Part shown: in pieces, positions 39,301 through 54,300 of the stretch
Layout of the letters: each line of letters starts with the position of its first letter
Position numbering within the stretch: the stretch's first letter is position 1
Assembly (NCBI GenBank): GCA_948146395.1
Contig: OX411544.1
Coordinates: 60,783,856 to 60,847,855 of the forward strand
Source of the DNA: Fragum whitleyi
Lineage: Eukaryota > Mollusca > Bivalvia > Cardiida > Cardiidae
Direction of reading: 5' to 3'
Length of the DNA stretch: 64,000 nt
Program-made: the position numbers and the translations under genes
The notes under the pieces: generated by a model
The model's database searches: none
What the model was told of the DNA's origin: nothing
What the model saw: only the letters and a program-made list of their open reading frames with translations

Positions 39301-42300
39301 TCGCTCACTTGAGTACCTTGATTGCTCACCTGAGTAAGTCAACTCATAACTTATCAACCATGTTATAAATACCAGATATTGATTGATGTACATTTAGGAT
39401 AGTTTTGAAAGAAATAGACTTAAATTTCATCCTACTGCAATTTGATTCTTTTCATAATTTTTTGTAAATTTTCAATATCTCTGTTACCATGGCAAACAAA
39501 GCTATTGATGGAATTGATTCTTATAACAACTTTTGTAGACCTACACGGAAAGAAGATATGAACTTTTTTTAAGATCTTTGGTAATTTTCTGCCAATTTTC
39601 AGCCTTTCTGTTACATAAGAAACGAGAGAGTTTATGATGATATTAAATTCTTTCAACAACTCATGAAGAGGTTCACCCAAGAAACAACCTTGCCAAGTAA
39701 AAGCTTGATTGGCCAAGAGATTTAGGAACAGAAGAATTTTTCTTACGATTTTTGGCAATTTTCAGCCATTTTTCAGCCTTTCAATTCCTTTGGAAACCAG
39801 AGTTTGAATCAAATCAAATTCTTTTAACAACTTTTGAAGAGCCTCATCCAAAGAACATTCCTGTCAAGTTTAAAATTGGTTGGCCAAGTGGTTTAGGAAG
39901 AGAAGATGTTAAAAGAAATTGTTGACGAATGACAGACAGTTAGTGATCATAATAGCTCACCTTGAGCACTCTGTGCTCAAGTGAACTAAAAACCCTTATT
40001 TAAATGCTTTTTAAACATTGAAGAGAAGTGGTTTAAACAATCACATGAAGCATTGAAAATGTTTTGACACTGTGAAAGGTGCTTCAGGTCTGTAGCTATC
40101 TTTAGAGGGCAAAGTGAAGATTCTGAACAGACTATGCAACTACAGTTATCAACATGGTGAAATTGACAAAATGAATGATTTTAGTGTGAAATTGAATGAG
40201 TGCATGAAGCAAGTTTTGAGTGAATTTAATGATAGGTCATCCAATATCGCAAATTTTGTTCAGGATGTTACCTTCCTTAGAAAATATATGCATACAAGTT
40301 CTATAAATGGCTTCCAATTTCTGCAAGAACCTATCAGAGGCTTACAATATGTACTATGTCAGTGAAATGGTGTTGTTTTTTTCTAGCTAATTTGCTTTGA
40401 ATGACGTTGTTAATTCTATCTTTTTCAGTGAGTTTGAAGTGTTTTGAATGGTTTGAAAGATTGTTTGGAATTAATGAATGGAGCACTGAGCGAGTGATTT
40501 GAAATGGTTTTGTACAAGATGAATGTCAATTTCACCATATTGTTAACTGTACACGATCTAATTGAGTCTTAACATTTTGCCCACAATATAAGATTGTCAC
40601 GTATAGATGCATAATGTATTGGGTTTAAGGATTACTTCTATTTTGCAAAATTCCCGCACAAATCAAAGTTTTGCGACAATGAGCAATAATAATTGCCAAT
40701 CAGGCCATTACTTTTTTATTTCTTGGTTCTTGGGAGAGCCGCCCCAATTCTCTCGATACGGGGGCATAATAAAATAAAAGCATAAATTTTTTCAGTTTTA
40801 TTTTTCTTCCGACTACAGGATTTAAGGCATTTTACTTTTATTTTTGTTTCCTCCTCCAATATCATGCATATCCTTAATGAGATGAAATAAAACGGCTTTA
40901 TTATTATGTAGTAGTGTTAAGATTTATTTCATTTTTCTTGAAAAAGACAATTTTTGCTGAAATATTGAAATAACCTTTGTTTTTATTAAATGTAAAAATT
41001 GTTAGGTTATCAAATACTGGTGATGATATATCAGCTGCAGCTGTGAAATTAAGTACAGCATAAACAACTTTTAAATGAGGAGTTCATTGAAAGAGGTGAT
41101 TTATTTCTGGTTAGTCTACCACAAAAGAATAGCTCTAGGAGGAGAAACAACCTTTTAGAGAGAAACATTTCTCACAGGCGCTCTAATAGAGGGTTTTAAA
41201 TCATAGCACATACAAAATTAGCTGCTACAAGAATTCGATTTTCAAAAAGTCTATTGTTTTACATCACATCAACCTCTCTTGATGAGTTCCTAGGATGTGA
41301 ACAGTGATTTAGTGTTTACAATATTACATAAATAAAACCCGTCACATGAAAAGGACCATCTCAGAGAATATAGAATGATTATTTAGGTTTAAAAAATTAG
41401 CCAAGAAAATAAGGTTTCAACCCTTGTCATCCTGTGCAACTGGCACAGTCTGACTATGGTCCACACTTTCAAAAGGTATTCAGATTGTCCTTTTTTGCCT
41501 GACAGGTCACAATCATAAATGAGCCTGTGTGTGATATTTCCAACAATTTGAAATTTTCCTGAGGTGTTACATTGAGCTTTGTAGACAGCCACATACTGTA
41601 GATAAAGAGTTACCTGATGGTCTACAGATACTTAGAGACCTTATCTATCTACTAAGCGCAGAGTAAAGACTTTGGTCAGACTGTGCAGATGCACAGGCTG
41701 GCCAGAAACTTTGCTTTGCACATATTTGAAATTGTTATAAATATCACTCACAGGCTCAAATTATAACATGTAAGGGAGGTAACATTGGGACAGTGATGTT
41801 AGGTCCTGTATTTGGTTCTAATTACTTACACTGAGTGCATCAAATACTGCATATGCGTCTGCCACGCCCCTCTCTTGTAGCAATGCATCTATAAGATTGT
41901 CCCAATGATTACCAAGTCCTAATTTGAGTTCTGTTATCAGGTCCTAAAAGGGAAATAATTAATGAAATAAGATCTATATAAATAAACAAAATAGACGACA
42001 ATCATTGTACAGACATATTTTCTCATGTTTGAATAAGCTAAGAAAAAGATTTTTGAGAGTCAACAAGTTTGTTATAGGACTGTTATTCCCAGAGCTACAC
42101 ATAGAGGGAGTATTTTGGATTTTAGATTAAATTTTTCAGTAATACTTGCACAAAACTTACATTGCAGGTGCTCATTTGAATCTTCACATCAAAATGATTC
42201 AACTGGGTATCCACAACAAAGGGGATGTTAAGATTTAAAGACAGGTGTTACCCACCCTTTTTTTTTTGGTAGCGCATCAGACTGTCAATCTAGAGGTCCT

Positions 42301-45300
42301 GGGTTCGATCCCTGACTGCGGCACTCTTCTTTTTGACTATTTGTCTCTCACCAATGGGTCAATAATTGTAGACCTTTGTGAGAAAGCAGCAGGAGACTAG
42401 AAAGAATGTGATGGTGGTACTAGTGTGAGGAATACCAGGAATCCATTGTTAGGTGCTCCAGCAGCCGCAATATAACTGAAGTATTATTGAAAGCAGTGTA
42501 ATACCCCATTCAAACAAATAAATCAACCCTCAGGCATGTAGAAAAAGACCATCTGGGAAGTGGGAAAAGTATCAGTCCTAGTAACACCAAAGGTAGTGGA
42601 ACCGTAATAGTTTGGTAACATTTTGGGTCTCATGATCTTTCACAATGTTGACCGAAGTTTTCTAATGAAAATCATTAGGAAACCTTGGTAAACACTGTTT
42701 AAGTTCATTACTTCCAAAATGTTATGGAACTATTACGGTTCCACTTCCTTAATTAACTCACATTGCCTTTTAGACTAAATTTGTTTAAAATTAAAAAATA
42801 TTATCCTTAGCATGTCACTTATATTGTTACTTTGAACACTCACCAGATCATACTTCTGTCTGAACTTTGCCTTTGTTGTCATTCTTTGTTTATGAGTCTT
42901 CTTTATTAGAGTTTTAATCATAATATCTTCTGGTTTACCTGAAAGAAGATAGATAACAATAATGAGAAAGTCTTGGTCCATTGGTATAGGGCATAATGTC
43001 AGTAAAGTTATAAAACATAGTAACTATCCTTACATTGAAGAAGAAAATGTTGGCATTTGTAATCAGAAAATGAAAAGTACCTTGCTTTGCATGTGTTCTT
43101 ATTACAATTTCTAAGTGTTTGCTGGTTAAAACTTTTCAATATACAGCTATGAGGGTTATTAACTACACCATGGATAAGATGCAATTTAGTATTAGATAAA
43201 AAATCTTCCAAGTTAAAGATAATCCATCACTTTTCAATTATCCTTATTTTATCCCTAAGGATATTTGTCCCTATTTTATTGAAGTTATTATGATCATGTA
43301 CATGGAACTTTATATAGAATACATATTTTGAAATACACAGAAATGTCTGTTCTAGAAAGAACCTGAATTTTGTTCTCTCCCTGTTCAAACTGAAAGAAAA
43401 TGGTACTTAAAAAATTAAGTGGTTTTGTGAGAATAAAACTTTATGAATGATATAAGGGAAAGGTGCAAATGACTCAAAAATGCTTTAAATCTTAGACACA
43501 CAGGGAAAAATATTATTCTATAGGAGATGCAAACCCTACCTAATTGTTTAGCAATCTTGAACAGCTGTGCCACATCAGATTTATCCTCTTTGTCTTCCTT
43601 CTTTCTCTCATTTGTCACTCCATCTTCCTGTATAATAGATATATATACATATGTATGTATAAGGGGATGAAATCAGAACCTATTCAATGAGACATCTATA
43701 GATAGATAAGTGAGGCTTATTATACCATTAATAATTGTGGTTAATTAGGCTACCAGGTTGTAGGATGACTTATTTAGCTAACTAAGTTATATGAAATTAT
43801 ATACTCTTAAGTTATTTAGCAGCTAAAGCACATCATGCTTAGCCAACATTCAAGCTAAAAAAAATAATTTGGATTTTGTACTTAAAAAGCTGACCTAAAC
43901 ATGGTCTGGAAAATTGTATGAACTATATTTTCTTCTGGTATTTCATCAGTTGTTTTGTTCTAACAAATATACTAACGAGCATTGAAAAGGCACCACATGA
44001 TTTTTTTTTAATATTTATTTAATGTATATTACCCATCTACTTGTAAAAGGCCGTTTTCTGCACAATAATGTTAGAGTAAAGTCAGAAATAGTCTAAGGTT
44101 ATGGAACCTATGACTTAAGAAAAAAAGTTAAAAAATTCATTTATCTAATATCTGCAAAGTAGGTTTGCAAAACCTTTCTGACGTTCGACTTTTGGTAACA
44201 TACATGTAAATTATAACTCAGTACAAAATGCTGGCTATCACTTTGTGGAACAGTTGCCATAGTCTAGAAAGTTGATTCGTGCATAGGCTAACGCTCATTA
44301 ATTTCTATGTCAACATCGTACCTTCTGCGTCCCTAATGAACGTAGACATATTGTTTGGTGTTCAAATGACTCGAAAACACCAGTACCAAAAGGTTATTTA
44401 CTATTCTTTAATTTTAATGAAAAAATTACATACTGTTCTTAATAAATGCCATACCATACGTAAATTGTGATCACTTAACTGCTTTTTGCTTAGAACAAAT
44501 GTGAAAACTAATGCTATATTTTCATTCTCTAAGAAACGTTACAATTGAATATGCTTTTTTCAAAATTGTTTCAAAAATGCATTAAATGAGCGAGCCAAAA
44601 GGGTGTTTTTTCAATGACCACTAAACAAATAGGGACGTCTTATGGTAGATGTTAAGACAAGCAAGGTAAACATGTTCCTTTATAGGTTGAAAGACGATTA
44701 ATAAAAGTCGTTTAAATTTGATAATTTAGGACAGTTTGTGAAAGATTTTGGGGAGGTGTGTTTTCATTGCGCTTGGGTATATTTTACATTTTATCTTGAA
44801 TTCTCAAATGATAAATGTAGGATGCTAAAATGAATAAAACACTATTAAACAATGTAAAATATAAATTATAAAATACAGAAATACTTCTTAAATTATGACA
44901 TATAGATCAGTAAAAAAGAATAAAAATACAAAATAATACACATGCATCATTTCTAGTCGAACTAAATGGGGGAAAAAGACAACATTTTAAAATTTTATAC
45001 GAAAACATCACTGTCAATAGTCTAAATAACAACATAATTCATGACACCTAGAAAAAAAAAGGGTGTAAAGTGACAACAGTTATGATTTATTGTTTTTGAA
45101 AATTCACATGTTAACAAAGAATCATGCTTTATATAAAACACTTTCAAACAAAATCATGAAAATGACAATATTTGAGCCTGTGTGTGACATTTCCAACAAT
45201 TTTACATGTGCACAAAGCAAATACACTGGTCAGCCTGTGCATATGCATATACAGACCAGAGTCTTTACTATACATTTTGTAGACAGAATAGTTCTCAAAG

Positions 45301-48300
45301 TCTATTTGGAGAGTCAGGCAATCTTATTTATGCTTTTTAGGACACCAAGGACGCACAATGTGCACATGCACATGTGAAATTATTGGGAAATGTCAGGGAC
45401 ATGCTCATTTCATAGTTCCATAGTAAAACATTACATAAATGTCCATAAATATTTTCATAAATGTATATGTAATGATAAATGTCATTTTATAATATTAGTT
45501 TGCCATTAACCTGGTTATGGGTACAATAGTACAAATAAAATATATAGTCCACAAAATACATGCTTGGTACATAAAACATTTTATACAACAGCCATCTTGC
45601 CTTTGATGTTTTCTTTTTCTTCTTCACTGAGTCCTTGACACCACCATTATTGCTATCACTATTAATAGCATTTCCATTTGCCTGTTCCTGATTATCAGTG
45701 TGTTCTTCACTATTTTCTTGGTTATTGGCAGTATTTTCATTAGCTTTTAGATCACCATTTGAACTTTCAGCTGTATTATCATCTGGATTTTGATCAAAGA
45801 ATGAATCAGAATTATTGCCCTCTTTTGGATTGTCTGCTGTATTAACATTTTGCTCTTCAGTCTTTTGTACACTGTTATCTTCAGCTTGACCATCTTTATC
45901 CTGACCTTCAAGCTCCTTGTCTTTCTCTTCTGATATAAGAGTTTTAACTCTTTCAAGATCATTACCAACTAGGTTAACACTCTGGAAACTTCCCTGACTT
46001 TTTGCTTCCATTCCATTCTCTTCTTTTTCAGGCTGTAAACCTTTCTCCTCCGGTTTTGGTTTAGCCTTTTCCTTACTTTTCTCTGACTTGGTACTTTTCT
46101 TTGTTTTCTTGTCCTCTTTATCCCGAACTCCATTTTGTAATTCACCTAATTGTTTCTTGTCTTTATCATCTGTTTGACCTTTATCCTTGTCTTGTGACCT
46201 TCGGAAAGAGTTGCTCCTCTATTGTGTTAGCATTAATAGAGAAAACATATCTTCAGTATGTATAAAACATTTGATTATTTCCTTCAGATAAAAGTAACAT
46301 GAATTTTGAAATAATCATTGGAACATCCAATAGATATACACATTTATCTTATTCAATGAAACAGTTTTTGATAAGAAAGCTAAAGGTCAAGTAAGTACTG
46401 TATTTGATACCAAGGAAGAGCCTCCAGTCTAAAAGTCTCTTACTTAGTAAGTACATACATACTATCTGTTCTCCAGGAAAATCTGCCTAAATGACAAAAA
46501 AATGAATATAGACTTAAACTTCAATTCTTTATAAAATACCATAATTTATTATTCATAAAACAATGAAAAATATGTTACTACAAAAAGAATGAAATCATTT
46601 TTACCTATGTATGTAACCATTTTCCACAAATCAAACTTTTGATAAACTGAAATTGATTAAAGTGGAAAACATTGAGATAAAAGAAGAAATTGCTTTTTTC
46701 AAGCAATTTCTCCCTTTTCTCAATGTTTTTGTTCATATTTTGCTGTCTAATTTTTCAATTTTAATGCACATCAAATCGAAATCATCAATTATTTTTTTTG
46801 AAATTGGATTAGTCTACAAGGTTGTATGTTGTATCTGGGTAAGACAACTGAAATTACAAAGTGACATCAGTTAGGCAGGTTTTCATTGAGAAGGGATCAT
46901 ACAATTTGATAATCTAAGAACACTTGTGGCGAGACCAAACCGTAAAAAGTGGATTTAAAAATTTGCAACTGACAATGACATTGGTACTTTCTGAAATCTA
47001 AATCTAACATCTACTCATTTTCAAGGATATTTGTGAAAAATTATGGTAGAACCTATTGTCATAATGTGGAGATATGCTTCAATTTAGTTAAATTTTAACT
47101 TTTGACCTTGACCCATTCCCTTGAACTTTTAAAATATCTAAGAATTTATTTCAAATGGCACATCTTCTTATTATAGAGTTCTTGTGCCAAATTGTTTTGG
47201 AATCTATCCATAATCATTGGAGAATATAGCTCATGATAAGCTTTGATTTTTATATTTGACCTCGAGCTGTGACCATGACCTTGAAGCTATTAGAAATGAG
47301 CCTAAGTGTGACATTTCCAACAACTTTCCATGTGTGCAATGTTAAGACTCGAATCAGCCTGTGCAGCTGCACAGTCTGACCAGAGTCTTCACTATGCGCT
47401 ATATATAGATAGATATAGTCTTATTGCCTTGTCAGGTGGCTAGCATATATTTTAATTGCATTTTGTCGTTTTCTATGTGGCTCAGCATTTTTTAACATGC
47501 ATATATGAAATTCTTGGAAATGTCACTCACAGGCTTAAATTTTATTTCAAATGGTACATCTACTCACGGTGGAAAATTTATTATGAAATCCATTTAAGAT
47601 ACGCTCAAAACAAGCTCAATTTTCAAATTTGACCTTGAACTAAGACCTTGACCTTGAAGCTATTTGAAACTTTCTTTCAGTTGGCACAATTAGATATGAT
47701 GAAGAATAATTGTGCTAGATGATTTTGCATGTCTGTATAGGCTGATCTTAGGCTACTTTGTCTGCCAAAGCTTTGTGTACATTTGGAATATGTTACCCAC
47801 AACATCAGAAGGTTTTACTTTGTCTTAAATCTGTACTAGAATCTTTGCAAGTAGAGCAGGGGCAAGTACTAAAGTACCCAGGTATAGGGCAGGGTAACAT
47901 TCCTACCTGGGTCCTGAATCATAACTCTATTATTGAATAAGCACTATGCACTTTGTGGATCAACTTTAGAAAAGAATAGATTGCTTAATACAGTCTTCAG
48001 TTCTTTTCTGATATTGAATTCCAGCTGTATGTTCAAACTCCTTTTAAATTCTGGATCCGCTTTTGTATTTAGTTGATAAAATAATTGTTAAGACAGTCTT
48101 CTTGGGTACTCAGGTACAAAATTTCTATTAGTCCCAGCTCTATTTGCAAGCCACTGAAGGTTTTAACTGCACTTTGATCCTTATAATTGTTAAGAACAAA
48201 GGTGTGTAACAATCCTTGTCTTGAGATAATTAAATGCTTTTCTTTTGGGACTTATATATCTATACAGTAACAGTACATAAGTCAAGTACATTGTACTAAG

Positions 48301-51300
48301 ATATTCCTATATATCATTTCATGAGAGAATTATCGTTTTCAATATTAAAACATATATTGACTCTTGCAAGAACTTTTCGTAAATAAAGCAATGTTTGGCC
48401 TTAATCCTTTTCTATATAAAGACAATTTTGCTCAAATATTGAAAATAAATAAATATCCCATGTATATATTCTAAGTATTACAACACTAAGTGCACTGTCT
48501 CTATCAACGGTTCAGCATGAGGCAGTTGTAACTGCCAAGAAAAATATAGGCAGTTATAACTGTTTTGCATTGAGCCATCAGTAAATTAATAGTCTTTAAG
48601 TCATGTGCTCAAACCTACTGTATACAATGGTTGTTCACCTCTATCAGTTCAACCATCCCAAACTATAAGCATGAAAGGAAATTGATAGAATGGGATTCAA
48701 GGAGACATGTTCCAAAGCTGATATGACTTAGTCCCAGACTTGCTGCATTTGTAAATAGAACAGAGCAAGACTCCACTAGACAACCTTCACATACAGACAA
48801 GAAAGTCTAACTAATTTTCAACAAATACCAGTCAAAAAAGACAAGTCTACTGAGAATACCCAGAGACATGCTTCTTTTAACAGCAATCTTAGATTAGGTT
48901 GTACATTTGTAAAGCTTGTTTTAAGTGAGGTCTATTGTTGAGAAGATAAGCTTAATACTTCAAGTAATAGACTCTGACCTATAAACAATTTGATCATCCC
49001 ACAATAAGTACTTGCATGACTGTGTAAGTAATATAACATCGATTGTGACATTACATAACGTCTGTAACTCAGACCACTATCTATTTAGTGATAGTCTAAA
49101 AGTTAAAGTGCTCAGACATACATTATACAATGTTTGTTCACCTCTATAAATTCAATAATTCACTCAATAAGTATGACAAAGAAAGCAATACAACATTGAA
49201 TGTACATGATATTACTACTGTTGTCAGGGCACTGTCTATATAGTAATTAGACCATGCTTGAAGCAGATTGGCAAGTTAGAGAATAGTATTTCAAAAGAAT
49301 TTATCACAGAAATATTACTCTTGCGTTGTATTTACAGATATACGATGGTATCACGTCGTGCTCTTGAATCTTGAAAGGTCTCAATATGCTGATGCTTGTG
49401 TCTATTTCCCATATTCCACATAACTAATTTTCTATTCTATACTTATCTAAATATTGAGTGCTTGGTTATGTAAATTCCTATAAATTCAATTATCCCACAT
49501 AATTGCATGACTTTACATGTGTAAGCAATACAACATTCATGGTGAACATTATTTTACCTCTGTGCTTGGAGCACTGTCTATATAGTCACTGCCATAATAC
49601 ATACTAAAGTCATGCTGTACTAACTGAAGTTTGAAAACAAAGTATCTACAATTAGGAAATTTAGATGAAAAAATTTCCATTATAATTATATCCTTGACTA
49701 AGCATTTGCTTATCATGTGATTTAAGGGCAATTACAACATTGCTTAATAAGCCCTTGATATAATTTTTTATAATACAGCAGAGAAAATTCTAGTATTTTC
49801 ATCTGATTATGGTGACCTAGCAAACATTGATATCTACTGCTGCTCCGGTTTATCATATATTATTTGCTTAAGGTGCCTCAATGGATACATAGACAAAAAT
49901 TCAAGCCGAGTATTGCAGCAATGATTCTCTCACTTCTAATTAACAGGGCCCAAGTATACACAATATGCTACAGTGAAAGGCTAATGTCAGCTATTAACAT
50001 ACATGCTCACGTTAATATAAAAGCTGATAAATACCTTTCGATTTTATTAATCAATCCATTTAAACTGCTAACTTTTGTGCAGAATTAGCCAAAAATCACT
50101 TTTTAATCACAACATCCAGAAATCTGCTGTGACATGATGTTGCCTGTGGCTAAGCTAAAATCATTTTTTCCATCTGGGAATAAATTGTCATATACCCTGG
50201 CAAGAAACCGTAAAACAAATAATATTAAATGTCCTTCAAATTTCTTTACTAAGTTAAGTTCTTATTCTAGATGAGATATTACCGAAACTCAATCCTCAAA
50301 AGACTGTTTGACTTTTCAAGATTTGCTGTTCTACATTAAGATACTCCAAGAATAACAGCACTATCAATTATATTACAGAGAGTAACACAAGAAACAAAAA
50401 TGTCTAGCTTGGAAAACATAGATCATAACAAAAATCTATATAGAAGGTAAGTTAATCAAGTTTTCCTACAATTAGAGGAAAAATATTATAGTTCAATTTA
50501 TTATTACACAAGAATGACTTTGATAAAAAAAATTGTAGAAATATCAATAACTGGAAGTCATTTCATTTTTAGTATAATTGATTTAAATTCCTTACCTATG
50601 GTAATAAACTCTGATGATAGCATGTGTAATGCATAGTTTGACTTATCAGAGCTTATTACAACTAAACTTCACAGGTCAATTTCAGGTCGATAAAATCAAC
50701 CTATACATTTATACTATAAAGTAGACTTATCTCTCACTACAGCTATGTACTAAACTATGTGAATATGTCTAAACATGTATCTATTTTTTAACACAAAATA
50801 AGTTTTTGTTATTGAAATTATCTATATTTTGTGACAAGTTTTAATTCTTTGAGCAAGGTCAGGCAAATTGTCACAAGATATGCCTGTTATATGTAACACT
50901 GCTTGGTGTCCTAGTATGAATAAGAACAAAGGGAAATAACTCAAAAATGAAGCTAGATAGAATGATGGTTCTTGTGCACTGCCCTCTGTTATCACATTAT
51001 GAACAAAACTGCCTAGTTTTAAGTCAATCATACTGCCTAGTTTTAAGTCAATTAGACAAAGGTGACAGAGTTATGCTCCAGGCAAAGAAGGGCCTCCACA
51101 AAGAAGGGCTGACGCCTGTCGGCCTGACACCAGGGTGATCCCACAATATGTCCTGTCTGTCAACAGGCACATAAAAATTCCTTTTCTTAGACAATGTGAT
51201 ATGTATATATGACATTTGAACTGAAATGTAAATATATATATGGCTAGATTTAAAAATACAGTTATGAATTTTGTCAAAAAATTACGGCCCTTGAATCAAG

Positions 51301-54300
51301 ATAATCTAATAGATTCAAACATACAGCAAAACAACTTAAACATCCCTTGAGCAAGTAATATAGCTGACATAATAAAATTGAACTGTCACAGCACTAAATA
51401 TCCCTAAGATATCAAAAAACATTTTAGTGCAAAATGCAAGGTCATGTACATGAAACAAACAAAAAAAATGATTGTGGGCTGATTATTTTTAATCCAAATT
51501 TCATAAATACAGCCTATTGAAACTCTAGTTATGAAGTTCAAGTTTCCCATTAACGAAAATGATTGAAACAAAATGGCTGAAAATTAAGGATGCCAACAGC
51601 CATCATAGTATAAATGAGTCCTTTTAAACAGTAAGACAAGGGTTCAGAACACTTTTTAGGCCACTTTCAACAATCTTTAAATTATGTTGCAACAGCTTGG
51701 GCACCTAACAATGGATTCCTGGTATTTTCTCTCACCAGTACAGCCATAACAACCTTTCCTAGCCTCTAGCTGCTATCTCAAATAGGTCTATGATAATCAA
51801 CCCATTGGTGAGAGAGAAATAGTCGGAAAAGATTTGTGCCACCAGCAGCTATCAAACCTGGGACCTCTAGAATGATAGTTTAACAAACCATCAATTGTGC
51901 TATAATGGCAGCTTAGAACTATGAATAAAGACTCTTATCACTTTGTACCAATGAAATTGCATATTCAAGTTATCAAAAATTGTCTAATTGCTGAAAGTAA
52001 AATTTGCAAGTATATATATCTTATCAAAGGTATAATATTTTCAAACGAAAGTGACCGATGTTACCTTCCAAAAATAATGATCAAAATTTGGACTTGAAAT
52101 GCTCTACAATAATTTTTAAGCTTTATCTTTGTATTTTTGTTACAGAAGAAATTTAAATCATTCAGGAATATGATCCATTCTCCAGGAACACCAGCTGTTG
52201 TTAAAAGCAGTTTTTTGTTGTTGTTTTTTTCATACAAATATTTCAATTTAAAATTTGAGAAAATTGAGCCTGAGCCTGAGAAAAGTTTTATAACCTTGGG
52301 CCCTGAAGATACAAAGTGACATCATTTAGACAGGTTTTCCTGGACAACATCATGTAATTATTAAGTTCATATGGATGCCTAATGCTTGGATGTCATTAGA
52401 TTAATAAAGAGCATCTAATATTTTGTTTTCAAAATGAAAAGTTTCTTTAATCCTCACTCAAATCCTGTTTTGGAATTGTCTAATAGAGACAAATACTATG
52501 AATACTGATAACAAGATATATCATTGCAAGAATGACATGGCAACAGTAAAACCTTGAGATTCTCCATAAACAAATGCTCCAAAAAATGGCAAATGTGACA
52601 GATATTTGATTTAGGTAAGACTTTGACTTTGTCAGTTGACCTTGACCCTAGAATCAGCAGGACCTTATTGTTGAGATCTATTGGTATGCCAAGTATGACC
52701 TTTGAATCTCAAATATTATTCATGTCATTTGTGGTGTTAAGTTTTTTAGTAAAACTTTGTGATGTTTGACCTCGATAGAATAGTCCTTGACTTTGCAAGA
52801 TGACCTTTATCTGTATATTACTAGATGCTTGTCATTGAGATCTATCATCATGAAAAATATGATCCTTGTATCTGGAATAGGCTCAAATAAATTAGCAATT
52901 TGAACTTTTTGGTCAAGTTCTATGGACAGACAGATGGACAGACATATACACAGACAGACCATAGTAAAACAAACATATCTCCCATTCTTCAATGTGAGGA
53001 AGTTAAAAATTTTGATGCATCTAAAAACTCATTACAGAAATCTTTTTGAAATAGCCTCAAAATGATAAATCCCTAAATATTAAAATAGAAACGTGTTCAA
53101 TTTTTCAGAAGAGGCAAGGAAGAACTTTCAGAGATTTTTTGTGCAGATAAATATATCTAATCTAATTGTGAAAGAAAAGAATATGCAAAAAACATACTTT
53201 TCCATTTATAAACTGAAGCAGTTGAAAAAAAAAGGATATAAGTTAATGAAAAAAGGAAAGATCGAAAATCATTTAAAGTCTTATTTATAGTTTCAGTAAA
53301 TCATACCTCTCCCCCAAACACATACACACAGTAAACCCAACTCCCAAAACTAAAAATTCCCCATCACCACTGATTTACCAGGGCCACAGAGAGAGGGGTG
53401 TTTTGATTTCAAATAAGATAATTTCAACTATACTTGCACAAATCTTATGCTGTGGGTACTCATTTGAATTGACTCGTAAAATTCAAATGAGTACCCACTA
53501 CATATGGTTTCAATGAGAAATTAAGATTTTAGCTAGCTTCACCACCTCTTATCTGTACCTCTACATCACCTTTCTAGCACATTCAATTTAAACTGTTCAA
53601 GATTATAGGCAAAAAGTGAAAATAATATTACGATAGAAAAGGGTATTTTGCTACCCTACTCTAAGGGTTAAACTTGGACCCATATGGGTAGTTATTTAAA
53701 CCAATTTAATGAGATTTCAACAATTTTGTGTTAAGGACTTGCAATAAGTTTTAGAGAACTTCGTTTGCTTTGTTTTTAGGATGTATTTATCTACCCCATA
53801 AAGAGGTCTTAACTACAAGATATTGGTTTTGTAAAATTTTCAACACACACATCCAGCACCATAAACTTAGAACCAAACCCATTTGCTTTTAAGCACATTC
53901 TCACCTTTTTCTGTTCCTATGGAAATATTCACATGAATACATTAACACATGCACTTATTTGCTAACAAACAGTATACACTAACAACAAACAATGACTCCA
54001 GCTTCTTTTTTTCCCAAATGTTTTACCTTGGTTTCATAGTCTTTGAGATGAGTAAAATGAATCATTTTCTTTAAATTATGCTCCCAATTTCTTATATTCA
54101 TAATTACATTGTATATTGTGTCTATTGGAGTGACATTTCAACAATTTAATGTGTGCAAGAGTATGTTCTGTTTTGTTTGTATACTTAGGGTGTAACTCCA
54201 CTTTAAAAAAGTCTTTTAGTTATATCATAGTGGCCAGAGCACCGAACAATGGATTCCTGGTATTTTTCAAACCAGTACTTCAATTACATCCTTTCCTAGC

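Larger units (their letters stand above)
29391..41829. other. 12.4-kb intron between exons 6 and 7
   Basis: No annexin-like exon was found inside, and exons 6 and 7 join in phase and in homology (ALS then TEDVV). The stretch is mostly mobile DNA: the elements at 30330, 31485, 31965-33155, 33890-38395, 38766 and 39272. Confidence 0.7.

Noticed and set aside
40114..40365. Plus-strand 83-codon open frame with protein-like composition
   Set aside because: Starts with GTG, has no ATG until codon 20 and no recognisable domain; length is within chance expectation for the composition.
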